A DNA stretch of 64,000 bases. It comes from Enterococcus crotali (GTDB lineage Bacteria; Bacillota; Bacilli; Lactobacillales; Enterococcaceae). Positions 1 to 8,544 of this stretch are shown piece by piece (position 1 is the first letter of the stretch; each line of letters starts with the position of its first letter). Made by a program: the position numbers and the translations under genes. The stretch is taken from positions 778,820 to 842,819 of the forward strand of contig NZ_AYPQ01000001.1 of NCBI RefSeq assembly GCF_000633635.1, written 5' to 3'. The notes under the pieces are model-generated. The model had not been told where the DNA came from and did not search any database. It was given only the letters and a program-made list of their open reading frames with translations.

Positions 1-17
1 TGTAAATGTTAATTTCA

Positions 18-62
18 TAAAAAAAGCGTGAGTCAAAATGAAACCGCCATTTTCACCCACAC
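18..62 (-). terminator. Rho-independent terminator after rluB
   Basis: Read on the minus strand, an imperfect stem (GTGTGGGTGAAAATG pairing with CATTTTGACTCACGC) is followed by a run of seven T. It lies just downstream of the rluB stop codon and would end the xerD-to-rluB transcript. Confidence 0.7.
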
Positions 63-69
63 TAAACAT

Positions 70-786
70 TTATTTTGATTGATTCATTAAAACACTGATC
101 TCTTTTTTATTTAGATTACGATATTCACCGGGACGTAATCCTTTTAGGGTTAGGTCGCCGTATCTTTCTCTCTTCAACTTTTGAACTGGGTAACCCACAG
201 CTTGTAGCATTTTTTTCACTTGATGGTTGCGTCCTTCATGAATCGTTAATTCTACAATACTAGTATTGGTTTTAAGATCTACAGAAATAATTTCAAAAGC
301 AGCTGGAGCGGTTTTATAGCCTTCGATTTTCATGCCTTTCGTTAATGGAAGTAAGTCATGTTTTTTAGCCAAACCTTTGACTTTTGCTACGTAAACTTTA
401 TCGATTTCATGACTCGGATGCGTCAACTTTTGAGAAAATTCACCATCGTTTGTTAATAGTAACAGTCCTGAAGTGTCATAATCCAATCTGCCGACAGGAT
501 AAATTCGTTCTTTAATATGTGAAAAAAAGTCTGTAACGACTTTTCTGCCCTTGTCATCAGAGACAGCAGAAATAACTCCTTTAGGTTTATAGAATAAATA
601 ATAACCATACTCTTCTTTATAGATTGGTACATCATCTACTTCAACCTTATCATTTTTACCAACTTGTGTGCCTAATTCGCGAATGATTTTTCCATTTACT
701 TTCACACGTCCGTTGATAATATATTCTTCTGCTTTTCTGCGCGATGCAATCCCTGCATGAGCAATAACTTTTTGAAGTCTTTCCAT
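70..786 (-). CDS. rluB: 23S rRNA pseudouridine synthase, RsuA/RluB family
   Basis: It isomerises a uridine to pseudouridine in 23S rRNA; in Bacillus-type bacteria this family modifies the helix equivalent to E. coli U2605. An S4 RNA-binding domain fills about residues 2-60. The catalytic domain follows, with the family motif GRLDYDTSGLLLLTNDGEF around residue 100, in which the first Asp is the catalytic residue. The length of 238 aa is normal for the family. The ATG directly follows the scpB stop codon, so the gene is translationally linked to scpB and is the last gene of the scpA-scpB-rluB unit. Specificity for the RluB site rather than the RsuA site is inferred from the genomic context. Confidence 0.93.
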   Translation of the reverse strand: MERLQKVIAHAGIASRRKAEEYIINGRVKVNGKIIRELGTQVGKNDKVEVDDVPIYKEEYGYYLFYKPKGVISAVSDDKGRKVVTDFFSHIKERIYPVGRLDYDTSGLLLLTNDGEFSQKLTHPSHEIDKVYVAKVKGLAKKHDLLPLTKGMKIEGYKTAPAAFEIISVDLKTNTSIVELTIHEGRNHQVKKMLQAVGYPVQKLKRERYGDLTLKGLRPGEYRNLNKKEISVLMNQSK

Positions 787-1404
787 CTATTTTTCTTCCT
801 CCGCTTCATCTATGTCCGTTGTTGGTTCTTCTTCATTTAATTCTTTGTAGCGGTCGAAAAAGAGGTCTAAAGGTAACTCTTCTGCGATTTCTTCTTCCAT
901 TTGATGGATATCTGGCAACTCTTCTAATGATTTTAACCCAAAATAATCCATAAAATACGCTGTAGTTCCATATAAGATAGCTCTACCAGGGCCGTCTACA
1001 CGTCCTTTTTCTTCAATCAATTGACGTGCAACTAATTTTTGCATAGAACCTGCTGACTGCACCCCTCTGATTTCATCTACTTCTACTCTTGAAATTGGCT
1101 GCTTATATGCAACGATCGACAAGGTCTCAAGAGCTGCTTGAGATAAAGAATTCGAAATGGGCGATTGAGCATACTTTTTCAATAATGGTGCAAATACTTT
1201 TTTCGTAGATAGGACAAAATGATTCCCGACTTCTAAAATATTTAATGCTGCTTGTTTATCTGACGCATAGCGTTCTTTTAAAGCGGTCAAGGCTTCATAT
1301 GTTTTGGCAGTGGATAATTCTAGTAAATAAGATAATTCTTCTAAACCGATTCCTTCTTCACCAACAACAAATAGAATCGCTTCGATTTGACTGACTGTGG
1401 TCAC
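787..1404 (-). CDS. scpB: segregation and condensation protein B (ScpB)
   Basis: This is the winged-helix kleisin partner of the SMC-ScpA-ScpB condensin, which organises and segregates the chromosome. At 205 aa it has the usual length, with two winged-helix domains and the conserved stretch AYKQPISRVEVDEIRGV near residues 100-116. The C-terminus is acidic, as in relatives. The start is GTG, and its first bases overlap the reconstructed scpA stop in a GTGA arrangement, which implies translational coupling. The gene is intact although scpA just upstream is frameshifted. That contrast is one reason to suspect sequence errors in scpA rather than loss of the complex. Confidence 0.95.
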   Translation of the reverse strand: MTTVSQIEAILFVVGEEGIGLEELSYLLELSTAKTYEALTALKERYASDKQAALNILEVGNHFVLSTKKVFAPLLKKYAQSPISNSLSQAALETLSIVAYKQPISRVEVDEIRGVQSAGSMQKLVARQLIEEKGRVDGPGRAILYGTTAYFMDYFGLKSLEELPDIHQMEEEIAEELPLDLFFDRYKELNEEEPTTDIDEAEEEK

Positions 1405-2184
1405 GCTGTTTCCTCCGTACTTGATTCAATTTCTTCAGACGTATTATATAACAAAATAGTGCCATAATTATCTTCTTGTTCGACGTGAACAACCCCTTTT
1501 TCATCAATTCCAGCAAAGCCATAAAAGTAGTCACAACTTCTTGTTTAGAATATGAAGTGAAAAAGGATTCAAAATCAATTGGTGTATCACGGTCGATATG
1601 CCTCATTCTTTGAGTAATGACTGTAATTTTCTCTTCAATTGAGACATCATCACCTGTAACCGTTGTCTCAACCGGTTGCCGGCTTTTTTTCTTTTCTAAC
1701 ATTGCATGAAATGCCAAGAATAAATCAATCGTATTTAATTGATTCGGCGTAAGCAAAGGATTGTCGTCCTTATACTCATCAATATCCATTGGTTCTTTCG
1801 TATAATAAAGACTTCTTTCAGATTCTTTTTCATGTAAAAGACCTGCTGCATATTTAAATTTACGGTATTCTAACAATTGAGCAACTAATGCATCACGCGG
1901 GTCTTCGCCATCAAGAATCTCATCGTCTTCTGTCATTTCCAACTCTTGTTTTGGCAAAAGCATCTTGCTTTTAATTGCATTAAGGTTGCTGCCATGACAA
2001 TATATTCTCCAGCAATCTCCAGCTCCAACGTTTTCATCGTATGAATATAGTTCATATACTGTTCCGTCACTGCAGCAATCGGGATATCATAAATATCTAT
2101 CTCCAATTTTTGGATTAAATGTAAAAGAAGATCCAGCGGTCCTTCGAATACATCTAATTTTACATTAATTTCCTGCAAGTTCAT
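1401..2184 (-). pseudogene. scpA: segregation and condensation protein A (ScpA), two frameshifts
   Basis: ScpA is the kleisin subunit that bridges SMC heads and binds ScpB. The N-terminal frame (from ATG at 2184) has the hallmark [16 protein letters not shown]. Near position 1969 the frame breaks: adding one G (ATGCAATT to ATGGCAATT) restores the family sequence [20 protein letters not shown] second break near 1500 is repaired by adding one G to the GGGG run. That yields a normal acidic tail ending in STEETA and a TGA that overlaps the scpB GTG. With both bases restored the protein is about 260 aa, the normal length. The protein is needed for normal growth in most Firmicutes, so I infer sequencing indels rather than a true pseudogene. 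Confidence 0.85.
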
Positions 2185-2222
2185 CCAACTTTCTTTTTCA
2201 ACTCTTTAGTTTACCATAAAAT

Positions 2223-2585
2223 TCATGATTTGTGTTCTTTCCATTTAGATAAATAAGCTGAGGTGGCTAAGGTTCCATAAATTTTCATTTCAGGATACAA
2301 TTCTACCACTTCATTTAATATATCAAAGCCAACTTTTTCACCTCTGAAAGAAGGATTGATTGATATATCATGTATGATCATCGCCTCAGAAGTTTCTACT
2401 TCAATTCCCACAATCCCTTGGATGTTTTGTTCTCCTGCTGGTATCCAAAAAAGTAAATGCAAATCAGCTTCCGTTTCATACATGTCTATTTCTTTCAATA
2501 GTGACTGGTATTCGGTCAATTTTTGATGGAAACTCAACAATCCCATCGCAATTTTCCGCTGCTCTTTTCGGTAATACGTTAACAT
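2223..2585 (-). CDS. RibT-like GNAT-family protein
   Basis: This 120-aa protein resembles Bacillus subtilis RibT (YpuB), a small member of the Gcn5-related N-acetyltransferase fold with no settled reaction. Visible features are the central beta strands (HLLFWIPAG, IQGIVGIEVE) and the segment ISINPSFRGEKVGFDILNEV at about residues 75-94. There an acetyl-CoA-loop-like R-G-x-K-x-G replaces the standard Q/R-x-x-G-x-G/A. The gene lies between xerD and scpA on the same strand, the usual placement in Lactobacillales, and no riboflavin genes are nearby. I chose the ATG preceded by AAGGTGAAATC. Confidence 0.72.
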   Translation of the reverse strand: MLTYYRKEQRKIAMGLLSFHQKLTEYQSLLKEIDMYETEADLHLLFWIPAGEQNIQGIVGIEVETSEAMIIHDISINPSFRGEKVGFDILNEVVELYPEMKIYGTLATSAYLSKWKEHKS

Positions 2586-2617
2586 GATTTCACCTTCTCT
2601 CTTCCGTTTTTTTCAAG

Positions 2618-3508
2618 TTAGGCTCTTGGAAAGTGTTGTTTGTACACATCCGCCATTCGCTGTTTAGTAATATGTGTGTAAATTTGAGTCGTAGAAATAT
2701 CAGCATGCCCCAAAAGCTCCTGCACAATTCTCAAATCAGCACCATTTTCTAATAAATGTGTTGCAAAACTATGCCGCAATGTATGAGGGGTAATATTCTT
2801 ATTGATCCCAGCCGCTTGAACGATTTGTTTTAAGTTTTTCCAAACCCCTTGACGTGACAATGGTTTGCCATGATGGTTGACAAACAAATGCGTTTCATTT
2901 TGATTCTTTTTAATCAAAACAGGTCGTGCTTCTTCTAAGTATTTTTCGATCCATTGAATGGCATAATCCCCCAAAGGAATGATGCGTTCTTTATCTCCTT
3001 TACCAATGGTTTGGAGTAATCCCATTGCTAAGTGTAAATCGCCAATTTTCAGGTCCACTAATTCACTCACTCGCAAACCAGTTGCATACATGACTTCTAA
3101 AATTGTTCGGTTTCTTATCCCTAAAGGTTTTGTGGTATCAGGTGTCTCGATCAATAAAGTAACTTCTTCAACTGAAAGCGTACTTGGAAGCTTCTGAGCT
3201 TTTTTTGGTGAATCAATATGCTGCATTGGATCGTGATCCATTATTCGTTCTTGTCTTAAAAATTGGTGAAAGCCTCTTAAACTTGAAATCATTCGGATAA
3301 TTGTTGCTGATGAGCTATTATCATTATGCAGTATTTGCAGATATTCCATAATGATGTAGCGATCGACCAGCTGCCAAGAGTCGACTTTTTGCTCTATGAG
3401 AAAAGTTAAATATTTATGTAAGTCTCGCTCATAGCTTTTTCTCGTATTGAGAGAAAGACCTCGTTCTATTTGTAAGTAATGCAGATAGTCAATTACTTGT
3501 TCTTCCAT
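2618..3508 (-). CDS. xerD: site-specific tyrosine recombinase XerD
   Basis: XerD, with its partner XerC/XerS-type recombinase, resolves chromosome dimers at dif. An N-terminal SAM-like DNA-binding domain (about 1-90) is followed by a catalytic domain with the full set of tyrosine-recombinase residues: Arg in TGLRVSELVDL, Lys in GKGDKERIIPL, His-x-x-Arg in HTLRHSFATHL, His in LGHADISTTQ, and the Tyr nucleophile in IYTHI near residue 278. The length of 296 aa is standard. It stands upstream of ribT-like, scpA and scpB on the same strand, a segregation-linked cluster common in Firmicutes. It carries none of the features of a phage integrase. Confidence 0.95.
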   Translation of the reverse strand: MEEQVIDYLHYLQIERGLSLNTRKSYERDLHKYLTFLIEQKVDSWQLVDRYIIMEYLQILHNDNSSSATIIRMISSLRGFHQFLRQERIMDHDPMQHIDSPKKAQKLPSTLSVEEVTLLIETPDTTKPLGIRNRTILEVMYATGLRVSELVDLKIGDLHLAMGLLQTIGKGDKERIIPLGDYAIQWIEKYLEEARPVLIKKNQNETHLFVNHHGKPLSRQGVWKNLKQIVQAAGINKNITPHTLRHSFATHLLENGADLRIVQELLGHADISTTQIYTHITKQRMADVYKQHFPRA

Positions 3509-3628
3509 CTATTTTACCTCATTTCTTTTTATTATCATATCAAAGAATTCTAACAAATGTATAGTAAAATTAGTGAGAATTCTTTTTAACTGAACGTTCA
3601 TTCCAAAATAATAGAACTTTTCTGCTTT

Positions 3629-3663
3629 AAAAAATCGTCACCAGCTTATTAAACTGGATGACG
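3629..3663 (-). terminator. terminator after the alpha/beta hydrolase
   Basis: Minus-strand hairpin CGTCATCCAG...CTGGTGACG, with one bulge, followed by ATTTTTT, just past the stop at 3671. Confidence 0.7.
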
Positions 3664-3670
3664 ATAATCG

Positions 3671-4603
3671 TTAATCTACATATTTTGTTAAAAAGCTTTC
3701 GACTTTCGCTTTATAGGCTTCAGGATCAACAGTATACGCTTTAGCATGCGCAGCACCTTTTACAACAAATTTTTCTTTTGGTACATTCGTTGCATTATAG
3801 ACTTCATCTAACATTTCAAATGGAACAAATTTATCCGCATCTCCATGGATAAACAGCATTGGAACTTTATTTTTTTTCAATTGCGCAACAGAACTTGCTT
3901 CTCCAAAGAAATAGCCTGCGCGAATTTTAGTGATCAAGCTAGTCACTGGCACCAACGGAAACGCTGGTAGATTAAACATATCTTTTAACTGATACGCTAA
4001 TTCTTCATTTACGGTCGAATAGCCACAGTCTTCAACAATTGCTTTAACATTTTTCGGTAGTTTTTCACCACTAGTCATCATGACTGTAGCACCACCCATA
4101 CTGATTCCGTATAAAGTAATTTGCGCATCTTTGCCATTTTCGGCTATCACTTTATCGATCCATTGAAGGTAATCTTTTCGCTCTGGCCAACCAAAACCAA
4201 TATAATTGCCTTCACTTTCTCCATGTCCTCTAGCATCTGGGACCAACACATTATATCCCCAATCATGATACATTTTAGCAAAACTGGCCATTGTCTCAGC
4301 ACTGCCCATATAACCATGAGCCATAATAACATTTTTATCTGTTTTTTCTTCAGCAGGTAAATAGATTGCTTTAAGTTTTAAATCGTCGTTTGATGTCAAC
4401 GTCCAATACGCTCGATTCTTTTTGTCTTTAAACCATTTTTCCTGTGGTGTTTTCGCTTCAACATCTGTACCAGGTGTATCTCCTGCTAGAAAATCTTTTT
4501 GCGATGGAACAACTGCATAATTATAGAAATACATCCCTGCTCCTGTTAACACAATTATGACCAACACTACAATAGCTATCAAAATTTTTACAATACGATT
4601 CAT
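3671..4603 (-). CDS. membrane-anchored alpha/beta hydrolase
   Basis: A serine hydrolase of unknown substrate. One N-terminal transmembrane helix (about residues 5-27) should hold the catalytic domain outside the membrane. The alpha/beta fold shows the oxyanion-side HGYMGSAE motif, the nucleophile elbow GISMGGATV, an Asp in FIHGDADKFVP, and the C-terminal catalytic His in AAHAKAY. About 310 aa is typical of this cinnamoyl-esterase-like, DUF-type hydrolase group in Enterococcus and Lactobacillus. The start chosen is the ATG preceded by GGGGAGCAGTCGG; the ATG five codons upstream lies inside that ribosome binding site. It appears to be a single-gene transcript with its own terminator. Confidence 0.85.
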   Translation of the reverse strand: MNRIVKILIAIVVLVIIVLTGAGMYFYNYAVVPSQKDFLAGDTPGTDVEAKTPQEKWFKDKKNRAYWTLTSNDDLKLKAIYLPAEEKTDKNVIMAHGYMGSAETMASFAKMYHDWGYNVLVPDARGHGESEGNYIGFGWPERKDYLQWIDKVIAENGKDAQITLYGISMGGATVMMTSGEKLPKNVKAIVEDCGYSTVNEELAYQLKDMFNLPAFPLVPVTSLITKIRAGYFFGEASSVAQLKKNKVPMLFIHGDADKFVPFEMLDEVYNATNVPKEKFVVKGAAHAKAYTVDPEAYKAKVESFLTKYVD

Positions 4604-4726
4604 CCGACTGCTCCCCATATAATAGTATTATTTGAACAATGTATCTGTCTTAAATCAAACACACTAAATAATACTAATTTTTCAAATTCTTAAATAGTAT
4701 AATGTTTTATTGGGATTTTCGCAATC

Positions 4727-5356
4727 TTAATCACAAATCATTGTCTTTTTTTCGTTTTGGTAATCGGCAAAAATCATTTCAAAATTGTCGATAATATTTC
4801 GGTGTTTAGAAAGAGAAAGTAAATAAATCTCTTGTAGTGAAAAGTATCCTACATCATTCGTTTCGACACCTGTGGCTAATGCTTGACTTTGAGCTTCACA
4901 TCGAATAAAGAACTTATAGACATACGTCAAGGTTGGCGGAAAGTCATGTTTTGATTTGTCCAATACAGCAATCACTCTCTTTGCTGTGACCGTTAAACCT
5001 GCTTCTTCTAAAGTTTCCTTTTCAGCGATTTCTTTTGGTGAATAACCAATATCAGCCCATCCGCCAGGCAATGACCAGCTGTTATCACTTTTTTCTTTTA
5101 CTAATAATAATTTGCCCTCTTGATTAAAGACGACCGCTCGAATATCTACTTTTGGTGTTGCATAACCTTCATCTTGATCAATTAGCATTACTAACTCATG
5201 ATTGGATAGATTCGGATACATTAAGGTCATTAATTGCTTGGTTACTTGCGATAGTTCTTCGTAGCGTTCTTGATCGAAAAGATCTTTCCCATATTTTTTT
5301 CCTGTTTGTGCAATTCCTTGAAGTTTTGCTAATAACAGACACAACTCTTTTTCCAT
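4727..5356 (-). CDS. Nudix hydrolase with N-terminal hydrolase domain
   Basis: Probably hydrolyses a nucleoside-diphosphate-X compound such as ADP-ribose. It is 209 aa with an all-alpha N-terminal region (about 1-65) of the kind found in the NUDIX_N subfamily, followed by a Nudix domain. The Nudix box GGWADIGYSPKEIAEKETL... continues to EEAGL. It has Tyr where the first Glu is expected and Lys instead of Arg, deviations that also occur in this subfamily. The start follows GAGGTGTTTCA. The substrate is not determinable from sequence. Confidence 0.85.
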   Translation of the reverse strand: MEKELCLLLAKLQGIAQTGKKYGKDLFDQERYEELSQVTKQLMTLMYPNLSNHELVMLIDQDEGYATPKVDIRAVVFNQEGKLLLVKEKSDNSWSLPGGWADIGYSPKEIAEKETLEEAGLTVTAKRVIAVLDKSKHDFPPTLTYVYKFFIRCEAQSQALATGVETNDVGYFSLQEIYLLSLSKHRNIIDNFEMIFADYQNEKKTMICD

Positions 5357-5432
5357 TGAAACACCTCGTTTTCTTTCTATTTTAACGAAAGGGGACTGCT
5401 TTTAAATGGTTTAGAAGAGATCTTAAGAAAGA

Positions 5433-5478
5433 AAAAATAAGATCAAGTAAAAGGGTTCGTTCCTTTCACTTGATCTTA
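5433..5478. terminator. inverted repeat, terminator between Nudix and mupG-like genes
   Basis: AAGATCAAGT...ACTTGATCTT forms a strong stem. On the minus strand it is followed by ATTTTTT and lies 12 bases after the stop of the DUF871 gene. Confidence 0.75.
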
Positions 5479-5489
5479 CACTTATTTTA

Positions 5490-6581
5490 TTATTTATTTT
5501 CAATCAATTTAAAACTAGACCAAGGTTTTAAGAAGTCTAATAAGAATAACTCATCCTCAGAAATACGACCTACAACATTCACTCGTCCGTCATTTTTCAT
5601 TTCTTTTAATGCGATTTGGGTTTCGCCTTTATACTGACCATAATCAACGTTATCAATCAATACATCTCCTTTTGTCATATCTTTTGTATTATGAGCTGGA
5701 AACGCACGATCTTTAAAATGAATACGCGTCATAGTAGAGCGTAAAATATACTCTGAACGGTCACCACGATAAGAATGTAGACTTGTGAATAATACTTCTC
5801 TTTCATCATCTGTAATATCTTGAGCGACATCCACTTTGACAGAAGGATATTCGGCATTAAACGCTTCCGCCATTGCTTTAAGTTCTGCTTCTGATGCATA
5901 AGCATTTCCAACTAAGATATCGTCGATCAAGCCTGTCAACACTAAATGTTTCACTTGAGTAGCGATTTCTAGATCACGATGATCTTCTAGCGAACATAAA
6001 CCATCTTGTGTTGGCCACGGTCCAAACGTTGCATCATGAGAATTCACAAATGCCATTGTGTTTAAGTTATATTTTCTGAATTTTTCAGAACAAAAGACAA
6101 AATGATCATATCCTAAACCAGAATAACGGTGAGGATAGAAATTATGAGAACCTAATAGATTATCTGTATTCGGTGAATAACTCATAATATTATCAACATA
6201 ACTTGTTCCAGTACTCATATTGATTTCGATCTTGATTCCATATGGGTTACGAGTCATTTTGGCTTCTTCGGCTCCAGTAAAACCAACATCTAAACGTACA
6301 CCATACGCACCCATCTCATCAAAAAATGATAAGTCATCATAAGAGATTTCTAATTGTTCAAATAAGGCAGGATTGATATCCACCATGATTTCCATTCCAA
6401 GACTATTGGCATAATCAACAACTTTTTTAAACTCTGCTAATACCTTTTCTTTGTCTTCTGTAATTTGAAGCAAACTTGTAAAAACACGTTTAAAACCATA
6501 TTTATGTGCTAAGTCTAGATACGCTTTGTCCTTTTCAAAAGTTGAACGTTCTGGATAAATCGAAATACCTAATTTTCCCAT
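5490..6581 (-). CDS. DUF871 / MupG-type 6-phospho-N-acetylmuramidase-like protein
   Basis: This 363-aa protein has the two-part layout of DUF871: a TIM-barrel (about 1-240, starting MGKLGISIYPERSTFEKDKA) and a C-terminal cyclophilin-like beta domain (about 250-360). The characterised member, Staphylococcus aureus MupG, cleaves MurNAc-6-phosphate-GlcNAc in the cytoplasm during cell-wall recycling. Conserved acidic stretches such as MVDINP and VRLDVGFTG lie at strand ends of the barrel. No PTS or MurQ gene is adjacent, so the assignment to muropeptide recycling is family-based and other phospho-disaccharides are possible. The start has a strong AGGAGG site (TTAGGAGGCAACAATAATG), with a probable promoter (TATAAT) upstream. 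Confidence 0.82.
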   Translation of the reverse strand: MGKLGISIYPERSTFEKDKAYLDLAHKYGFKRVFTSLLQITEDKEKVLAEFKKVVDYANSLGMEIMVDINPALFEQLEISYDDLSFFDEMGAYGVRLDVGFTGAEEAKMTRNPYGIKIEINMSTGTSYVDNIMSYSPNTDNLLGSHNFYPHRYSGLGYDHFVFCSEKFRKYNLNTMAFVNSHDATFGPWPTQDGLCSLEDHRDLEIATQVKHLVLTGLIDDILVGNAYASEAELKAMAEAFNAEYPSVKVDVAQDITDDEREVLFTSLHSYRGDRSEYILRSTMTRIHFKDRAFPAHNTKDMTKGDVLIDNVDYGQYKGETQIALKEMKNDGRVNVVGRISEDELFLLDFLKPWSSFKLIENK

Positions 6582-6758
6582 TATTGTTGCCTCCTAAGAT
6601 TTGTATTGATTATAATGTATCCATTTTCATTATAGCAGAATAAGAAAAAGTGGTCTACACCTTTTATGAATCTTAAAAAATTTCCGTTTTGGCTAGCAGT
6701 TCTAAAGAGGATTTGTTATGATTAGATGTAACTATTTTTGAAAGGAAGACTTAACTTT

Positions 6759-7522
6759 ATGAAAACAAAAAAAATCACTGCTGCAACAGCTCTTTTAGCT
6801 ACATTAGTATTATTTGCAGCTTGTGGACCTACTAAGGAAAAAGCGGCAGATTCTTCTGCTACCTCTTCAACTGAAACAAAATCTTCTGAATCGGTTGATT
6901 TAAATGCTTTAGATTTGCCTCAATTATCAGATACAGTCAGTGAAGATGAAGATTTAGTTGAAATGGTCACAACAGAAGGAACAATTGAAATCAAACTATT
7001 TCCTAAACAAGCACCAAAAACCGTTGAAAACTTTATGACACATGCCAAAGATGGGTATTATAATAATGTGACTTTCCATCGTGTAATCAAAGATTTCATG
7101 ATCCAAAGTGGCGATCCTAAAGGTGACGGTACTGGTGGAGAAAGTATTTGGAATGAACCATTTGATGATGAGTTTAGCAATCAGTTATATAATATTCGTG
7201 GCGCTCTTTCAATGGCAAATGCTGGTCCAAACACAAATGGCAGCCAATTCTTTATCGTTCAAAACAGCCAAGATGTTTCTGATGGACTTTTGAAAGATGA
7301 ATATCCTGATAAGATCATCGAAGCCTACAAAAAAGGTGGAACTCCATTTTTAGACCATGCTTATAAAGCAAAACCCCAATCTAATCATGCCGTATTCGGT
7401 CAAGTGATCAAAGGTATGGACGTTGTTGATAAAATCGCCTCCGTTGAAACTGGCGAACAAGATAAACCTAAAAAAGATATTCGAATTGAAAAAATCAATA
7501 TTTTACAAGAAGCAAAAAATAA
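6759..7522 (+). CDS. lipoprotein cyclophilin-type peptidyl-prolyl isomerase (stop codon lost by a probable 1-base deletion)
   Basis: An extracytoplasmic folding catalyst. It has a lipoprotein signal peptide with lipobox LFAAC (Cys about residue 22), a Ser/Thr-rich linker, and a cyclophilin domain with FHRVIKDFMIQSGDP, NTNGSQFFI and HAVFGQVIKGMDVV. The natural end should be near 7522: the GCA followed by six A then TAA needs one more A to read Lys-Lys-stop. As written, the frame runs on through a terminator hairpin into the next gene and gives a false 440-residue fusion with the P-loop NTPase. The start ATG follows GAAAGGAAGACTTAACTTT. The cyclophilin call is firm; the corrected stop is inferred. 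Confidence 0.85.
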
Positions 7523-7531
7523 ATTATTAGT

Positions 7532-7561
7532 AAGAATGGTGATTCAATGCCATTCTTTTTT
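7532..7561 (+). terminator. terminator between cyclophilin and NTPase genes
   Basis: AAGAATGG, a 10-base loop, CCATTCTT and a T run. It sits between the two genes and inside the apparent read-through frame, which supports the idea that the fusion is not real. Confidence 0.75.
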
Positions 7562-7583
7562 CTTTCAGATCAGGAGTGAAACA

Positions 7584-8081
7584 GTGAAAAAAATCTTAAT
7601 CACAGGACCGGTCGGTAGCGGAAAAACAACGTTTGCTAAACAGTTGTCCGTTAAAAATAAGATTCCCTACTATGAACTAGATAATCTTATTTGGAATCGT
7701 CAACCTACCGGAGACCGACATTACACAGAAGCAGAATCTGCCAAACAACTACAGACTATTTTAACAAAAGAAAATTGGATCATCGAGGGGACTACCACTA
7801 AAGAGTGGATCAAACCAGCAATAGATGAGGCAGACATCGTTTTATTACTGCTCCCCTCTTATTTCACTCGAGTTTATCGAATTTCCAGTCGCTTTATCAA
7901 ACAAATCACAAAAAAAGAAACCGCTCATTATAAGCCTACACTTCATTTATTGAAAATGATGTTTGTCTGGAATCACCACTTTGAAAAAAAGAACATTTTT
8001 GAATTAAAAAAATTAGCTGCTGACTCCGATAAAGAAATCACAATTTTGAAAGATTCCAGTATCTTTTCTTGCGATGAATAA
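7584..8081 (+). CDS. small P-loop NTPase (adenylate-kinase-like / FlaR-type)
   Basis: A 165-aa P-loop protein of the family often labelled 'DNA topology modulation protein FlaR' or AAA-type kinase-like NTPase; the substrate is unknown. The Walker A is GPVGSGKTT at residues 8-16. DIVLLLLPSY serves as Walker B-like strand, and YELDNLIWNRQPTGDR resembles the base-binding region of nucleotide kinases. The best start is the GTG at 7584, preceded by AGGAGTGAAACA. The upstream gene's lost stop makes it look fused to a cyclophilin, but it has its own ribosome binding site. Confidence 0.8.
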   Translation: MKKILITGPVGSGKTTFAKQLSVKNKIPYYELDNLIWNRQPTGDRHYTEAESAKQLQTILTKENWIIEGTTTKEWIKPAIDEADIVLLLLPSYFTRVYRISSRFIKQITKKETAHYKPTLHLLKMMFVWNHHFEKKNIFELKKLAADSDKEITILKDSSIFSCDE

Positions 8082-8194
8082 AGATTTAAATAATATGAAT
8101 TGTGAAAGATTTTCTTTCCGTATCTTCATTTAACACTGAATAACTATCCATTTTGATGATAAAGTGGTACTGTTAACAAAAGAGGTGAAAGCTA

Positions 8195-8410
8195 GTGACG
8201 TTTAATCCACAAATTGAAACGCTCATTCTTGAGGCTTCCAACCGGAAATCCCCTCACTTTGTAGCAAATGTAATCAATTTTCAGCAATTTGACCAAGAAG
8301 ACGTAAAAGACACTGCGCAAAAATTAATTGATGACGGACGAATTCAAGCAACGATCCACTTTCATTATAATGATTTATGCACAATTGACTTCATACCTCA
8401 GGCTATTTGA
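8195..8410 (+). CDS. small conserved hypothetical protein
   Basis: I do not recognise a function. It is a 71-aa, mildly acidic cytoplasmic protein without membrane segments or Cys. The pattern VANVINFQQFDQEDVKDTAQ suggests a small alpha/beta fold. Support for a real gene comes from the AGAGGTGAAAGCTA site before the GTG start, a codon pattern like its neighbours, and a strong terminator 15 bases past its stop. It is transcribed alone. Confidence 0.6.
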   Translation: MTFNPQIETLILEASNRKSPHFVANVINFQQFDQEDVKDTAQKLIDDGRIQATIHFHYNDLCTIDFIPQAI

Positions 8411-8425
8411 ATAAATTGATTACAA

Positions 8426-8487
8426 AAAAGACTGTCAGCTTATAATCCAAACAAAACAAAGTTTGGATTATAAGCTGACAGTCTTTT
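8426..8487. terminator. 27-bp perfect inverted repeat, bidirectional terminator
   Basis: Two perfectly complementary 27-base arms (8426-8452 and 8461-8487) flank the loop AAAACAAA, with A/T tracts at both ends. It separates the convergent hypothetical gene and tetR-like gene. Confidence 0.85.
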
Positions 8488-8544
8488 GGTTCTATCCGAG
8501 ATTTTCCCCTTACATTTATTCGGAATTTAATCTTTCCTAAAGAG

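Noticed and set aside
6759-8081. A novel cyclophilin-kinase fusion protein
   Set aside because: The join crosses a terminator and a ribosome binding site, and one extra A separates the two genes cleanly.
8426-8487. The 27-bp perfect inverted repeat as a mobile element end
   Set aside because: It lies between convergent genes with a short loop and T tract, so a bidirectional terminator is the simpler reading.
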